Positions 52,256 to 64,000 of a stretch of 64,000 nucleotides of DNA are shown one piece after another. The notes below the pieces were generated by a model. It did not search any database. It was not told the DNA's origin and worked only from the letters and a program-made list of their open reading frames with translations. The stretch is from NCBI GenBank assembly GCA_964023205.1, contig OZ026848.1:362501-426500 (forward strand), given 5' to 3'. Source of the DNA: Lutraria lutraria. Taxonomy: Eukaryota > Mollusca > Bivalvia > Venerida > Mactridae. Both the position numbers and the translations under genes were made by a program. Numbering within the stretch: the stretch's first letter is position 1; each line of letters starts with the position of its first letter.

Positions 52256-53837
52256 GATTTTGCTGTCATAGACATAATTATTATTGTGATATGGTTTTTG
52301 CTTGAAACTACACCAGTGATGACATCAACAATCATTTGCTTTGCATAGCAGGCATAATAAATGGTCAATACAATAAAACAAGTAACCTTTGGTTTAAAAT
52401 GAGGGATGACTTCAGGTCTATTTAAATACGTTATGCACTTCTAGCTAATAGGGTGGTAAAAAGAATTCCAAATTAGTACAAGACTGTACGCCGTATTTAC
52501 ACACCTTTGTTTGTGAGAGGTCCATATTATTTGGACAGGCCTATATTTTCAAAAGGTCTTTTATGCACGTGACCAGGTCTATAATCGAAAGAGTGTAGAC
52601 TTGTCCACGTGTACAGATATTTATAAGCGCTGTATTGTTGGTATCAACAATGTGTATGCTACATGATTATACAAGCATTAACAATCACACAATTGGACAG
52701 TCGAGTATACTTGAACTAATGATGGACAAAATACCTTAAATGTGTCATATATAACAAACCAAACAGCAATAGTTAGATAATTTACTTTGTTTTCATACCG
52801 CAACGACACAAACAAGGCTGACGAACGTGCAATGCCTTACTTATTTGTTAAATATGTGCACTTTCCGCTTCCAGTTGAGACAATAGCAATATCAGACCAA
52901 AATGTGTCTGGAGAACACGAATGCCACCGCTAAGCGCTAAATAAAAAAATGGGGCTAAGACTCCCGTGAAAATGTTTGGGTTTAAGGTAAATCGAACTTG
53001 ACCTGTGTTTTTTTATTGCACCTTCATGTAAAAACAATCCATGAAACATTTTTGGAGTTATCGCTCTGGACGGACAGGTTTAAAACTTTATGTCCTTCCG
53101 CCATTTCGAATTGCAGGTATGATGATAACTCATGACAACAGATGAATCTGTCATAGGGTTGTGTAATTGGTCGCCAATGTCACTGATGTAAGGCGACAAG
53201 GATAATTCGAAGGTCATATATAAAGCGACTAAATACACCTGTTTATCGAATCGGGTTTACCATGTCAATATACCTGCACATGACCGGAGCCAGAGACATC
53301 GTCTTAATCGCAATATTGGACATGTCAGTTACTGTAAGGCCATCTAACGATTGTCGAACTTATCAACCTCGTACATAGGGCTATCTGTGTAGAAATGACC
53401 TGATCACGGGATTCTTGCATACTAGTATTTGTCAGACCGATACGCTCCCGCCAAAACCATTTTTGAGCTCGGAAATCCAGTGAAAAATTGTGTTTTACTA
53501 TATAAGGAACAATTGTGAAGTTTTATTTCACTCGAGGTTTAGTATTTTGAGAGGAACTGACTAGTAATCCATCCATCCATCCATCCATAATTTATCACAA
53601 CGTTCAATTTAGTTTTATCATGTTAGTATTATTAAATGCACCGAAATCGTGATATCAAAGTGTTTCATGAACAACCAACACGGTGCTTTGTACAACAACA
53701 CCCGTTTCAACATAACTACAAGACCTGATCGAGTAGTGCTACCAAACACTAAAGCCCATGCCCTGTTTGTTGTCAGTAGTCTTTTTCGTCATGTGACTTG
53801 TGATTAGTGAACTACTGATTTACTAAGGGAGTTAAAC
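52256..53837. other. Intergenic, nothing recognised
   Basis: No gene or shared repeat noted, apart from a short CCAT repeat at about 53568-53587. Confidence 0.5.
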
Positions 53838-54617
53838 TAATCAGGGTCTTTTAATTGAATGGTCTGGACTCGTGCTCTTCAGGCGCTTATCTCTGTATAA
53901 ACATCAAGTTGTGCTGTCGATACATATCGGAGAGCTTTATTCACGTGTGTATAGAGAACACACAAATTTTCTATTTCCATTTAGTCAAAAACAAGAAATT
54001 GAAAAATTTAAAATAAAATCATGAATTAACGGAGAATTGATCTTTCTAAAATGTGTTGCAAGCATTTCAGCGATAGATGATTATTAAAGACGGAATCACT
54101 TACTAAAAAAAGTAAAATTGGTCAAACTCAAAATGGCGACTTCGTCAAAAAGGGTCAAATTCATGTATCATTATTTCTTAGCATCGGAATCAATATGAAA
54201 AAGTAACTGCATGATTTACTTCAACAACCTTTAAAAAACATGAAATTAACCCCGACATCATCACTCTATAACTTAAAAGGGTTATATTTACTTACCAAAA
54301 ATACACGCTTTGCGACAACAATCTAGATCTGGGCTTAAAACGAGTTTTCGTCCATTTATGTACCGTCGGATTTCAACATAAATAAATGGATTTTATCCTA
54401 AGAAATTGGTCAAATTAGAAGGAGATACTTACGATCTAACTTTTCGTGGAGCTCTACACCAATAAAATGGTTAGTAATTTGTGAATATTTGGGTATCTAT
54501 TTCAATGCGATCTTCACCGTTTCACAATGACGGCCATCTTGCGCGCGACCACGTGATCGCTACACAACGCTTTAATTTACGGAGTCCAGACCCTTCTATT
54601 TGAGTGACCCTGAACTA
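53838..54617. mobile_element. Non-autonomous TIR element, about 780 bp
   Basis: The left end (TAATCAGGGTCTTTTAATTG..GGTCTGGACT) and the reverse complement of the right end (TTAGTTCAGGGTCACTCAAA..GGGTCTGGACT) match over about 35 bp with gaps. No transposase reading frame was seen inside. A similar end (TTTGAGTGACCCTGAATG) occurs alone at about 58010-58035. Confidence 0.6.
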
Positions 54618-55663
54618 ATTTATATAGTCATGTACTCATTTGTTTACGAGTTCGATTGAAAACTTCTATGTTACCAAGTAAGGAAGTATTTATTAAATGA
54701 TTTCGTGATTTAGAGTAAATATTGCCATTGGTCACTGGAATGTTACACAGTCTGTATATACACATGTGCACCATATAAAAAGCAGTTTGCTTCATCCTCA
54801 GTAATATCAATCAATGCTTGATAGAGTGCTAAATTCAACGCCATGTTTGTTTACCGCAGTACGACTAGACTCAGTTCGTTTATTGACATGCGCATATTCA
54901 CTTCCGGTGAGATACTAAAGTCGTATACATAATTATCAAACTCGCTCTTTATCACAAAGTGTTCAATTTAAAGACGCAAAACGATCAACTTTCATTTGAT
55001 TTGCTATCAGAGTTATCTTGCATGCCAGGCACGTGACATGTTTCTATCCCGCACTGAAGTAGACATATATGTCACGTGGTCGAAATCCACAACTTTGTAT
55101 AGGTTTTGTGTTCTATATTATTTATACTTGTATGTATATTTTGTTGCTAGTATTGTATCCTTTTTATATTTATGTTTTATCCTTCATTTATAAGAGCAGT
55201 GAACATAATATCAAACTTGGCCTTTCGTGATGTACCATCAGCTTTTGCAACACGACAACCACTGTGTCGACGAACAGTTCCTATCTCCATTCATAGTTGT
55301 CGTTCGTTTTCAATGTCCTCGTCTAAAAGTAATTCAAAATCATATGTCCGAGTCTCTTAAGTTTCCATCTGTGACGCTGACGGCCGGAACGTACTTTTTC
55401 ATATCTCATATTCAGTTACTTCCCTTTATGTTAAATTAGCATTTGTAATTCGTATCGAAATAGATTAGAGTTAAACCATTCAGACCTTGTTCTAGAACCT
55501 CCAAAAGTATACGTATATGGCTAGATATATTTACAATCACTTAATTAACGAATGATTTGACCTAGGCTGATAATATTATAGCGTACGGGTGATGGAAAAC
55601 TCGTACACGGAAGTTCAGTTATTGAACGCTTATTAAAAGTTGTGCAAGGTAGGCGCTTGCATA
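54618..55663. other. Intergenic, nothing recognised
   Basis: No conserved coding signal or family member noticed. Confidence 0.45.
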
Positions 55664-56477
55664 TGTCACGGAGAAATACGAGGATTGGCGGTAGTTACCG
55701 AACGGTATTAGCCAATCGAAGCGCTGCAGGTGGTATATAAACCATTTTCGCAGGAGAAATTCTTTAGAATCGTTAATACTCACGTGAAAGCAACATCACT
55801 GTTTCAATTGACGGGGGCTTTGTCCGTATTACAACTACGAAATCTGTCTACTCGTGTTCTCATAGAAAGCTTAGCTATCGTGAGAGAGTTACAGATAAGC
55901 TAGTCTAGATACCGGGTCGTCGTTGAAAGATACAGCTGAGTTGGAACTTGTATTGTTAACTACTGGTTTGTAGTATACAAGTTGTGGCGCAACTCTTGTT
56001 GCGCTCTGACTCATTTAGACTGTAGTTGATAGTCTATTTGAGGGTATATAGTTCTATACAGTAGGTATAGGCTGGTAGATATACCGGGTCGTCGTTGAAA
56101 GATACAGCTGAGTTGGAACTTATTGTCAGCTACGAGCTTGGTAGTATATAAGTTGTGGCGTAACTCTTGTTACGCTCTAACTCATTTAGACTGTAGTTGA
56201 TAGTCTATGTGAGGATACATGTAGTTCTGAATAGTGGTTCGTGTTGAACGCCATTAGTTTTATAAGTTTAGTCCCGTGTAATGAATTACGTTATATAGTG
56301 AAGTTCCATCCATTCGTTGTAAATATTGTATGTATAGTATATTGTTTTTGTTACCAATCAATTAGCCTAGGTAGGCCCGAGGAAAATTAGTATATCTTAC
56401 TGTATATATTGAGTTACAGCCCGGTTATAGGGTTGGTGATTATTGTATTAAGTGTATTGCGCTCGGTACACGTTACA
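55664..56477 (+). mobile_element. Candidate solo LTR of a retrotransposon
   Basis: It is bounded by TGTCACG and CGTTACA, a 6-of-7 inverted terminal pair of the TG..CA type. It contains a CCAAT box at 55712-55716 and TATATAAA at 55734-55741 in promoter-like spacing, then two tandem 172-bp copies beginning ACCGGGTCGTCGTTGAAAGA at 55911 and 56083. Exact target duplications were not found and there is no internal region or partner LTR in the window, so a cellular promoter remains possible. Confidence 0.45.
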
Positions 56478-56835
56478 CATCTAATGCACAAAGGCCTTTG
56501 TTGTCATAATGTAACAAGATTACGTTGACTTATGTGATTTAATTCCACAAGCGACTGACATACTGACCTAATTGCGATTATAAACAACACTTTCCATCGA
56601 GAAATAGAGCGCTTGATAAATCAAACAGTGTCTGTGATTTTCTGGTAAAGCATAACAAATTATATCTTCTCCAATTTATTGTACGAAAGACATTGTTTCA
56701 CGTAGGTGTAAAATTTGTATCAGTTATGGCCCCGTTCCTTGTTTTACAAGAATCTTGTATAACGCTGAGACGTTGAGGGGTAACGAATGACAACAATGTG
56801 TAGAGATTGGGTACGTTCGTTTTCTTCCTAACTGC

Positions 56836-57192
56836 ACCCAATTGGTTTATTTTAACCGCGGGTAAAACTTGAGGTTGGGTTAAAATTTGCATTAAAGTTT
56901 GGTAAAGGGATTGTATATACAATGTACATGTAGTATAAAACTTTGGTTGAATTTGTTAAGACATTATTTCCGGTAAGATTTAACCTAAGTGTCTGATTTG
57001 GGACGAATATATTGGTTCCAGGTCTGATAATGATTAAAATTTGGTCAAGATCTTCAAAGTTATTTACAAGTATGTACTCGTCTGAATTGTTTCGGACATA
57101 CATCGTTTGATACAACAAAGGCAGTCATCTTGCTTGGTAAACTTTTTAACCAAACCTCAAATTTAACTCATCGGTTAAATTAAACCAGTTTT
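56836..57192. mobile_element. MITE with inverted repeats of about 50 bp
   Basis: The left end TTGGTTTATTTTAACCGCGG, continuing AACTTGAGGTTGGGTTAAAA, matches the reverse complement of the right end (CTGGTTTAATTTAACCGATG, then AATTTGAGGTTTGGTTAAAA). It is about 357 bp with no credible coding capacity. Confidence 0.75.
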
Positions 57193-59190
57193 TATACACT
57201 TGGGTGCAGAGGTGTACAATTGTTTTTGGACTTGATTTTTATCAAAATCAAGTCCTTTGTAATCGTTGACTTATATTTGTCGCTGGACTCCAAAACAGCT
57301 TGGTTAAAAGAATGCCACATAAAGAAATAGTGCGCAACTAAATGGTATGTTTATGTAGAAGTACCTGGAATCTTTCCCCAATTAAGTGTGTCAGATCTAA
57401 TTACATTTCAAATCATTCTATTGTAACTACATGGAAAGAGTCATGTATCTAAATAAGTGCTTGTCGGTAGGTACATGAGATTTTCAAATGCGTAGAATTA
57501 AAACCGCGTATTCACTGTCCAATAAAATATCTTGCCGTAAAAGTAGTTCTACTTTCGGTCTTCGTTCGATAGTTCAGAAAAATCTCCACGGACGTATTCA
57601 TGCATTTGCAACAATCTACCAACGATGTGTGTGTTTTGTGCCTTTCTAACATTTCTTAATATTACAAAGCGAATTCTCATTTAATCGTATTCCGTGATAT
57701 TCACACCAATGTTATTTTGATGACGGAATCGCTATTTATAGACTCACTCCACGCAGTGGCTAGTAGCAAAGCGTAACCGATGTGGGGAGTTTGATTTATC
57801 GAAGGTTGAATGTTAAAACTACGGCTAAAGAATAATAAATCGAGTCGCTAAATACGAACGTAAATTACTGGATACGTGCTTTTAAAATTTACTGTTTAAG
57901 AGTTCCTTTTACGCCAGATTATTTAGAATTACATAATCACGTCTGAATTTCATGCAACATCGGGTTAACTATAGGTCATATAGGTCTTACTCTACTGTGT
58001 CAGGACCTTTTTGATTTGAGTGACCCTGAATGTGTTCAATGCGACGATGTTCTGTTGTGTTAAAACCAGAAGAATCAATGTTTGTATTTACTGTTACTGA
58101 AGTGTTGTTTATTAGTTTTGTACAATAAGGAGATTTTAATGCAATTAAATTGTCCTCAATTAATGTGCTAATCATTAAACTTTCCAATATCAGGATTTTT
58201 CATTTTAAAATTTTAGCAAAGGGACTATAGTTAAGCCCTAGCTTATGTCATTTACCTATATGCATATGACCTGCATTACAATATGAATGAAAAATCGGTC
58301 CGTAATTTTAAATGTTAAAATATTTGTACGGGCTCGAACGATGTGGGTACACATTTCTCTCTTTTGTCTCGTATGGTAAAAATCAAGTCCGACAGTACTT
58401 TCAGTACTTTGATTATCTATGCATTTAGCAGACATATAAAGCTTCATCAACTATAGAGTCCAGTGACAGATACACACGAAGTAATTAAAAGATTGTCCTG
58501 CAATCAAATGTATTTCCGTAACTGTTTGAAGTGGATGGTTATGTCGTTCTGATAGTGTTTTAGAGTTGCCATACTTTGATCATACTTTGCGTGTGAATGA
58601 TAGGTCCAACTATACACTGTCTGAACTAACAAACATGCAAATTTTATATTGAGCTCATACTGTAAGAAAACTAAGTCTTGGCTGGATCTTCAGCGATCCT
58701 AGGTAAGCGATAAAGAAGGAAAACACTAAATACTGATCACGTGATTTATTGATATTCTTATACTCTGAGTATAGATCGACAAAAGCTAGTTAACATACTG
58801 TACAATAAACATTACACACTTGTTTACTTTGAGCAACAACTCAGGCTACAAATGTTGTTCTATAAAACCATTTTTTTATAATAAGATACGCGTTAGTCTG
58901 TGTCTGAACAGGTTGGAGTATATAAGACAAGTCATTCAGGTTTTTGTTGTACTCTTTGACAAAAATAAATTCCAAAACATTAGTATCCTAACATATCCAT
59001 TTACGGTCCAGTTAATATCGACTCGGTATCAGCTCTCTGGTCGGATCATTTCAAACGTAACAAAAAGTTTGCGAAAACAATTTATCGAACAAATGAATGG
59101 ATGAGCTAAACATTTCAGCGGAATCGGACACTAATATTTAAAATACGAAATTAATGACACACACTCATGTTCAAAAAACAATTATTCTAA
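57193..59190. other. Intergenic, downstream of the second shell-matrix-like gene
   Basis: No gene recognised. AGTACTTTCAGTACTTTGATT near 58390-58413 belongs to the dispersed repeat also seen at 12730 and 35790. Confidence 0.5.
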
Positions 59191-59200
59191 TTTATTTATT
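59191..59200 (-). promoter_or_regulatory. Polyadenylation signals AATAAATAAA (minus strand) for the second shell-matrix-like gene
   Basis: Overlapping TTTATTTATT on the plus strand, about 140 bp past the stop codon at 59336-59338. Confidence 0.5.
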
Positions 59201-59335
59201 TCCAATTGAACATGCTTTAATGAATATACATAACAAGCAAGCAATACACAATGAAGCTAATTTCATAAACGTATTTAACAAATTTTAAACAACTTGTAAG
59301 GAAAAAAATGAAATGTATCTATGCGTTTAAAAACA

Positions 59336-62300
59336 TTACTGCATATCGTTTCCATTTTTATTGTTTTTTATGAATTCTTTACCCTTTTTATCAACACACT
59401 TTGCAAATTTGATCTGAAAAGAATAGAAAAAAATACAGTCAACATTGTGTACAAGGACCATGAAGGCCATATTTTGTCTGTCCCACTGTTGGCCTTTGTT
59501 TAAAGGCTTGCCCATACGTGTTATACTAAATGTAAATAATTTTCATCATGCTTTATTGTTTTTAAACCACCTTTAAATGTACATATCGAGGGTTCAACGC
59601 AAGAGTGTCGTAACTCATATTGAAATAAGAACAAGTTACGATAGTGTTGCGCTGAGCCCTCGATAAGCGGTGTTTACTGATTTCTATCAGACACCATGAA
59701 ACGTGTGTATCACTTATTGTTTGGATATAATTTGATGTATAATATGGAGATATCGTTATATGACATATTGATGATATTAAATTTTTACAGACTTAAATGT
59801 AAGTAACAATTAAGAAATTATTATTATTATTAATAATAACATTATAACAACCTTGAAGCGACCATGGTAGATTCCCCAATGTGCTTCATTCAGATAAGTT
59901 GATAAACTGTGTCACCTTGCTATCTCAACATGTATGATTTGCAGAAAAGATCAAGAACTTACATTATCAACATATGTATGAATTACAGAAAAGATCAAGA
60001 CTAACCTCATCAACATATGCATGAATTGCAGAAAAGATCAAGAACTTACCTCAGTCACTTTACCCACGAAACCATTATTTTTCGGGGCACCAATCTCGTT
60101 TTTACAAGGCCCAAACTTGAAGGAACCTATTGCCGGCACGATATCACCTAAACAGATATTAAAACAAAATAGTTGACAATAATAGAAATTCCTATGGCAA
60201 GGAAAAGTTCCATATATATACATTGATACTGCACTGTCAACGCACCCTGGGGTCAACTTATTTCTGACAAGACCTGCCTTCGTGGTCGAGATGTAAAGGT
60301 TGCTTATTTCAAATCACTGTAACCTCTTACTGAGAGAAGGTCGTTGATGTTGACCAACGATGTTTCTTTATGTGAGAATGTAGGCAGTTGCTTACTGAAG
60401 ATGGGATTCTATTACTGGTTCTTCACAGGAACGATGGTTAAGTAAACTGTCTGCCTCATAAGACTCTGGCTGTTGAAAAGGGGCGTAAACTCAGATAAAC
60501 AGACAACAAAGAATGGTTCTGACAAGGTTGTTTATATCTTACGTGGAAACAGTGGCAAAAATAAATTGTCAAGATCCTATTTCATAAAGTGTTAGTTACT
60601 ATTTCCAACTTTTTTCATGCAAAAAAACTCATCTTCAGAAAATTCTCTTTTGTGATGACAAGTACAGTAATACTCTATTAAAATTATGCGCAATTAGATA
60701 AGAAAGCTTGCACAGTAAAAATTGCTTAAATGTCAAACCAAACAAAGATGATTATTGTGGAAGATATAGTATGCTTTAATAGTTCACCTTTGGCATTTAT
60801 ATAGCGGTACATATAAAATTGACTGAACACTTAGCGTAGTTCTATACTTCACTGTCCAGGAATGAACTTACATAAATATATTTTTACGGACATGACATTA
60901 TCGCATTGTCAATTGTATGACATTTAAGAACGATATGAAACAAGATAGGAAGATAAAATCGTAAAAAACGGACTGTAAAACTATAATGTCGGGTGACATG
61001 AAACTTATGGTTCGTAACAGACCACACAGTTAGGTTTACCAAAGTCATGGTTGCAATCCTTTTAAAGTGAAACACGTGACCATTAAGTTTAAAGTTAAAT
61101 GAGTATGAAAGCAGAAATCTCTCCAGTGTTACCTGTCATACTGGCAAATTTCGATATGGCTGGCTTAGTACCCAAACCTGCTTGAATCTCGCCACCGACT
61201 ACATCTCCATTATACACAATTTTTAATGTGTTCCAGTCGGACGTCTGAAATATACAATAAAACAACAGATCAAGTATGACTGGTTCCCGTTGACTTGCCT
61301 GTACAAGCACTTGAGCGCCAGCGGAGGCTTGGTTAGAGCTGATGTGGTCTGTTGATAAGCAGACAGTGAGTTATGTGATTGTTACCACAGGACAATGTCA
61401 GCCAAGAAAACCGGTAAAAGAAGCAGGCATTCGGGTGGTTCTGTGTGAACAAAAGATGGTTGTCTCATAAACCAACTTGGCTGACACTTTCAATAGGGGT
61501 GACACTATAATAAACAAACCTTTAAATAACCTTTCGCTAAAGGGATACAATTTACACAATAAAATAAAACAAACTATACTAGAAGATTGGTACTCACGTC
61601 GTAAGGCATGACAAGAAGTGTGGAATTAAGCTTGGAGTTTGCACTAAACTTCACCTCAGACGTCTGTGGAAGTAAAATGATTTCAAGCGAAGCCTTTCCT
61701 TCATCCTCTGTGGACCTACAGTTGGAGGCTAAAATTTGCTCACTGCCTCCGGATTGTGAAGCTGAAATAAGACTTCTTTATCATCAGATGCACTAGACAA
61801 ATATTTATAATAAAACCTCTGAAGATAATGAGGTGTATGAAGGCATCATGACATAATTGTTCCCACTTAACATCCTACGTCACACCACTTTATATGTTTT
61901 TATAAATGATAATTTAACTAAAACAGGAAAATCAGTTTAAACAAATTGTGCGTTTTTCATAAGACTAGTTTAACATTTCACTCTTGAATAAAAGTTGAAT
62001 GATTACACTTTGACATTAATGTTAGGATATGGTATGCATTTTAATCCAATCGTTTAATGGGTGAATGCACCAAATAACGGACGGACGGACAGAACGATGG
62101 ATGAACAAATGATTAAACTATTTTCATACGTAGGAATGTCATCTCCAAGTTGAAGCTTGGGAGAGCGATGTGGTCATATTTCCACGCTTGTACACCACTA
62201 GAACCGTCAAATTCCCCGTAGAATAGACCTTCAGTTGTGGAATTCTTCATCAAATTTCCATACGGTGAAACAGAGCCGTCTCCGTAGTTCTGGATCTGCC

Positions 62301-63924
62301 ATTTGTTAGTCGTGTCAAATCTATTCCAGACTTCGGGTTTACAAGCTGCGGGAAGATCATTTGGAATTAGTTTGATCATGTTATCTATTTGGTTTAAGGT
62401 GGGTAAAATGTATCACTCCGCTAGGTGGTGCTTTTGAGCGGTTTCCATGGAAATATCATTTGAATATATCATTTTTGCGTTAGCCAATACCTTAAAAGTT
62501 GTTCATGCACAATTTCTTTAATGTACGTTAATGTCTAAAAAATGAGGAGGAAACCCGCGATCCACCTTAAATGTCATTTTTCAGTTATATACAGCGGCGA
62601 TTCACCTTACCAGTTTTCCTGGACGGTATTCTAACTATACACTCCTTCCACTTGGATCTGGCAACATCTCCGCATATGGAGGTAAATCGACATTTTCGAC
62701 CGAGAATCGAACCTCGATCGCCGGGTTACAAATCCAGTCCAGTGACCACTGGACCATAGTCGGGTGGTTTGATCATGACTTATGATTGATGTAATCTCTT
62801 TTTATTCTGTACAAGTATTTCAAAGGAATAGCTATTTCGCGGGTTAAATTTTTATGTACAAGTATTTTATATTACAACATGTATATTTGAACTGTATTAA
62901 ATTAGATAAAAGTGAGGAACATTGTGTGTGAACAAAATCACTAGTCAATGGTAAAATGACATCATAGACGTCAAAATATGGAGGGAACCAAATCACTGGG
63001 TCCTAAGCGACCGCAGAATATACTTGCACAGTACCAGTGAATTTCTCTTATTTATTTTGCATTTAAATATCGTCTTATTGAACTATGTAGGCTTACCTTT
63101 GTATTCTGAAACAGAGAAACAAAATAACATAAATAGTAAGTAAATATCGATTAATACAATTATGGCTTTACATTGGAAAAGGAAAACTTTATCATAATAA
63201 AATCCAAAATTTGAAAACATTTTTATCGTTTTATGTTAGTGATTAATTCATATCATTTCTAAATACATGTAATATCATGTCATAAAAGATATTTGTTCAA
63301 GAAATCACACTTATATATCTGTTATAGTACGACCATTCGACAAATATGGTCATGCCGGAGCCGTCCCAGAGAGAGAGGAGCTATAAGATAAGGGAGAACC
63401 AGGCATTCATATCCCTTCTCTTTTTAAACAGTTTTTCCTCTTTTTTTTATCATGCTCGGTGTAAGCAGCGATACACGCCTCGGCCTTTTTCCTGTGATTT
63501 TCTGGACACAGTACTTGGTAGTTGGGATGACGACACTGAAAAGGCGACCCCGAGAAATTCGAAATGCGAGGCCGAGAATCGAAATCACGCCGACATCTCG
63601 GTCAGTAGTCCAGTGTATTACCACTAGTCCATCGAGCATCAGAAAAGAAATTACAAGTAAAAATGTTTTATAGCACTTTGATGAAGACACCCGATGTATG
63701 TGTTATTTTATAATATCGCTGGTATGTCAAATAAGAGTCTGATCAAATATCATGCGGACTATTTAATCATTGGGAGAGTAATGTCCTACCGTTCACTTTA
63801 TCATTTCCCGCGCAGGTACAAATATCTTGGTTAAACTTGGCACCATATGCACATGAACGTTCAAGACCCGCATCAGTATCAAAGTACATTCTTGGCTTTT
63901 CTTTAATCGCTGTTAGTCTGCATT
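59336..63924 (-). CDS. Second shell-matrix-like gene, 3' part: Cys module plus LamG-like domain, 7 exons seen
   Basis: Minus-strand exons in order: 63924-63790, 63105-63097 (a 9-nt microexon, EYK), 62345-62130, 61761-61598, 61244-61133, 60147-60050, 59413-59336. All are in phase with no indel. The first exon encodes the short Cys module (ECRLTAIKEKPRMYF..SCAYGAKFNQDICTC), parallel to the two such modules in the gene at 26724-42470. Then comes a LamG-like domain: TTEGLFYGEFDGSSGVQAWK, GGSEQILASNC, TSDWNTLKIVYNGDVVGGEI and GFVGKVTEIKFAKC, ending NGNDMQ. Alignment by eye to the first gene is collinear to the end. The 5' part lies beyond the window, so signal peptide and chitin-binding modules are not visible here. 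Role inferred: extracellular matrix, possibly shell. Confidence 0.85.
59434..59510. mobile_element. MITE family B copy 5 (fragment)
   Basis: Contains ACAGTCAACATTGTGTACAAGG, GGCCATATTTTGTCTGTCCC and GTTGGCCTTTGTT like the other B copies. It begins 21 bp from the last exon of the second shell-matrix-like gene, within that intron. Confidence 0.6.
60271..60516 (+). mobile_element. tRNA-derived SINE family S1 with 9-bp target duplication
   Basis: Head GACCTGCCTTCGTGGTCGAG, degenerate B box, full body, 3' end GTTGAAAAGGGGCGTAAACTC and AACAGACAACAAA. It is flanked by TTCTGACAA at 60262-60270 and 60517-60525. It lies in an intron of the second shell-matrix-like gene. Confidence 0.85.
61320..61523 (+). 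mobile_element. SINE family S2, partial
   Basis: The 3' end TTTCAATAGGGGTGACACTA with AATAAACAAACC matches the copy at 42583. The upstream part (TAAGCAGACAGTGAGTTATG..) is less certain. Confidence 0.55.
62585..62765 (-). mobile_element. tRNA-derived SINE (family S3), minus orientation
   Basis: Contains AATCGAACCTCGATCGCCGG (reverse-complement B box), GACCACTGGACCATAGTCG (reverse-complement A box) and the shared body ACATCTCCGCATATGGAGG with AATCGACATTTTCG, as in the copy at 21188. Confidence 0.7.
63345..63640 (-). mobile_element. Candidate tRNA-derived SINE, minus orientation
   Basis: A B-box-like GAGAATCGAAATCACGCCG and an A-box-like TACCACTAGTCCATCGAGC lie in reverse-complement order near 63575-63640, preceded by a non-tRNA body from about 63345. 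The boxes are degenerate. Confidence 0.45.
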
Positions 63925-64000
63925 CTGAAAAGGTCATAGTTGCATAATAAATTCATCACTTGAACCGGTTCCGTCCACCAAGAGCGACAGTTGAAGCAAT

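Noticed and set aside
51893..52348. Repetitive frames over the 30-bp array, some Cys-rich
   Set aside because: Both strands and several frames are open because the period is 30 bp. No conserved spacing beyond the repeat.
56698..57118. Overlapping minus-strand frames of 74 and 88 codons
   Set aside because: They lie mostly in a MITE with inverted repeats and show no motif.

Overview
The window is animal nuclear DNA, AT-rich and intron-dense, most likely from a mollusc and probably a bivalve. The evidence is spliced genes with GT-AG introns, a DHX8/Prp22 helicase gene, two genes with the chitin-binding plus laminin-G-like layout of molluscan shell-matrix proteins (Pif/BMSP relatives), and many tRNA-derived SINEs, MITEs and minisatellites. 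No bacterial, CRISPR or operon structure is present.

Layout. (1) 400-15114, plus strand: the last 16 coding exons of DHX8 (spliceosomal DEAH helicase), about 924 residues, open at the 5' edge of the window. Its introns hold a long-TIR mariner relic, SINEs, MITEs and a nested array of about 162-bp units. (2) 17715-25590, plus strand: a complete 10-exon gene for a 675-residue type I membrane protein with a signal peptide, a Ser/Thr-rich mucin-like stretch, two cadherin-like repeats, one TM helix and a 120-residue tail. One intron is mostly a 1.75-kb array of 20-bp units ending about 10 bp before the next exon. (3) 26724-42470, minus strand: a complete 16-exon gene for a secreted protein of about 606 residues (signal peptide, four CBM14-like chitin-binding modules, two short Cys modules, one LamG-like domain). 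Three consecutive exons at 37.46-38.84 kb carry six apparent one-base indels, nearly all in homopolymer runs. One intron holds about 37 copies of a 57-bp unit. (4) 42.5-59.3 kb: no gene recognised; it is a landscape of repeats (LINE 3' end, foldback element, 23-bp and 30-bp minisatellites, candidate solo LTR, TIR elements). (5) 59336 to beyond 63924, minus strand: the 3' part of a tandem paralogue of gene 3 (Cys module plus LamG-like domain).

The cadherin-like gene and the first shell-matrix-like gene are convergent, with stop codons about 1.1 kb apart. The two shell-matrix-like genes are tandem paralogues in the same orientation. All exon joins were derived by matching splice sites and reading phase by eye. 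Family names come from recognised motifs, not database searches.
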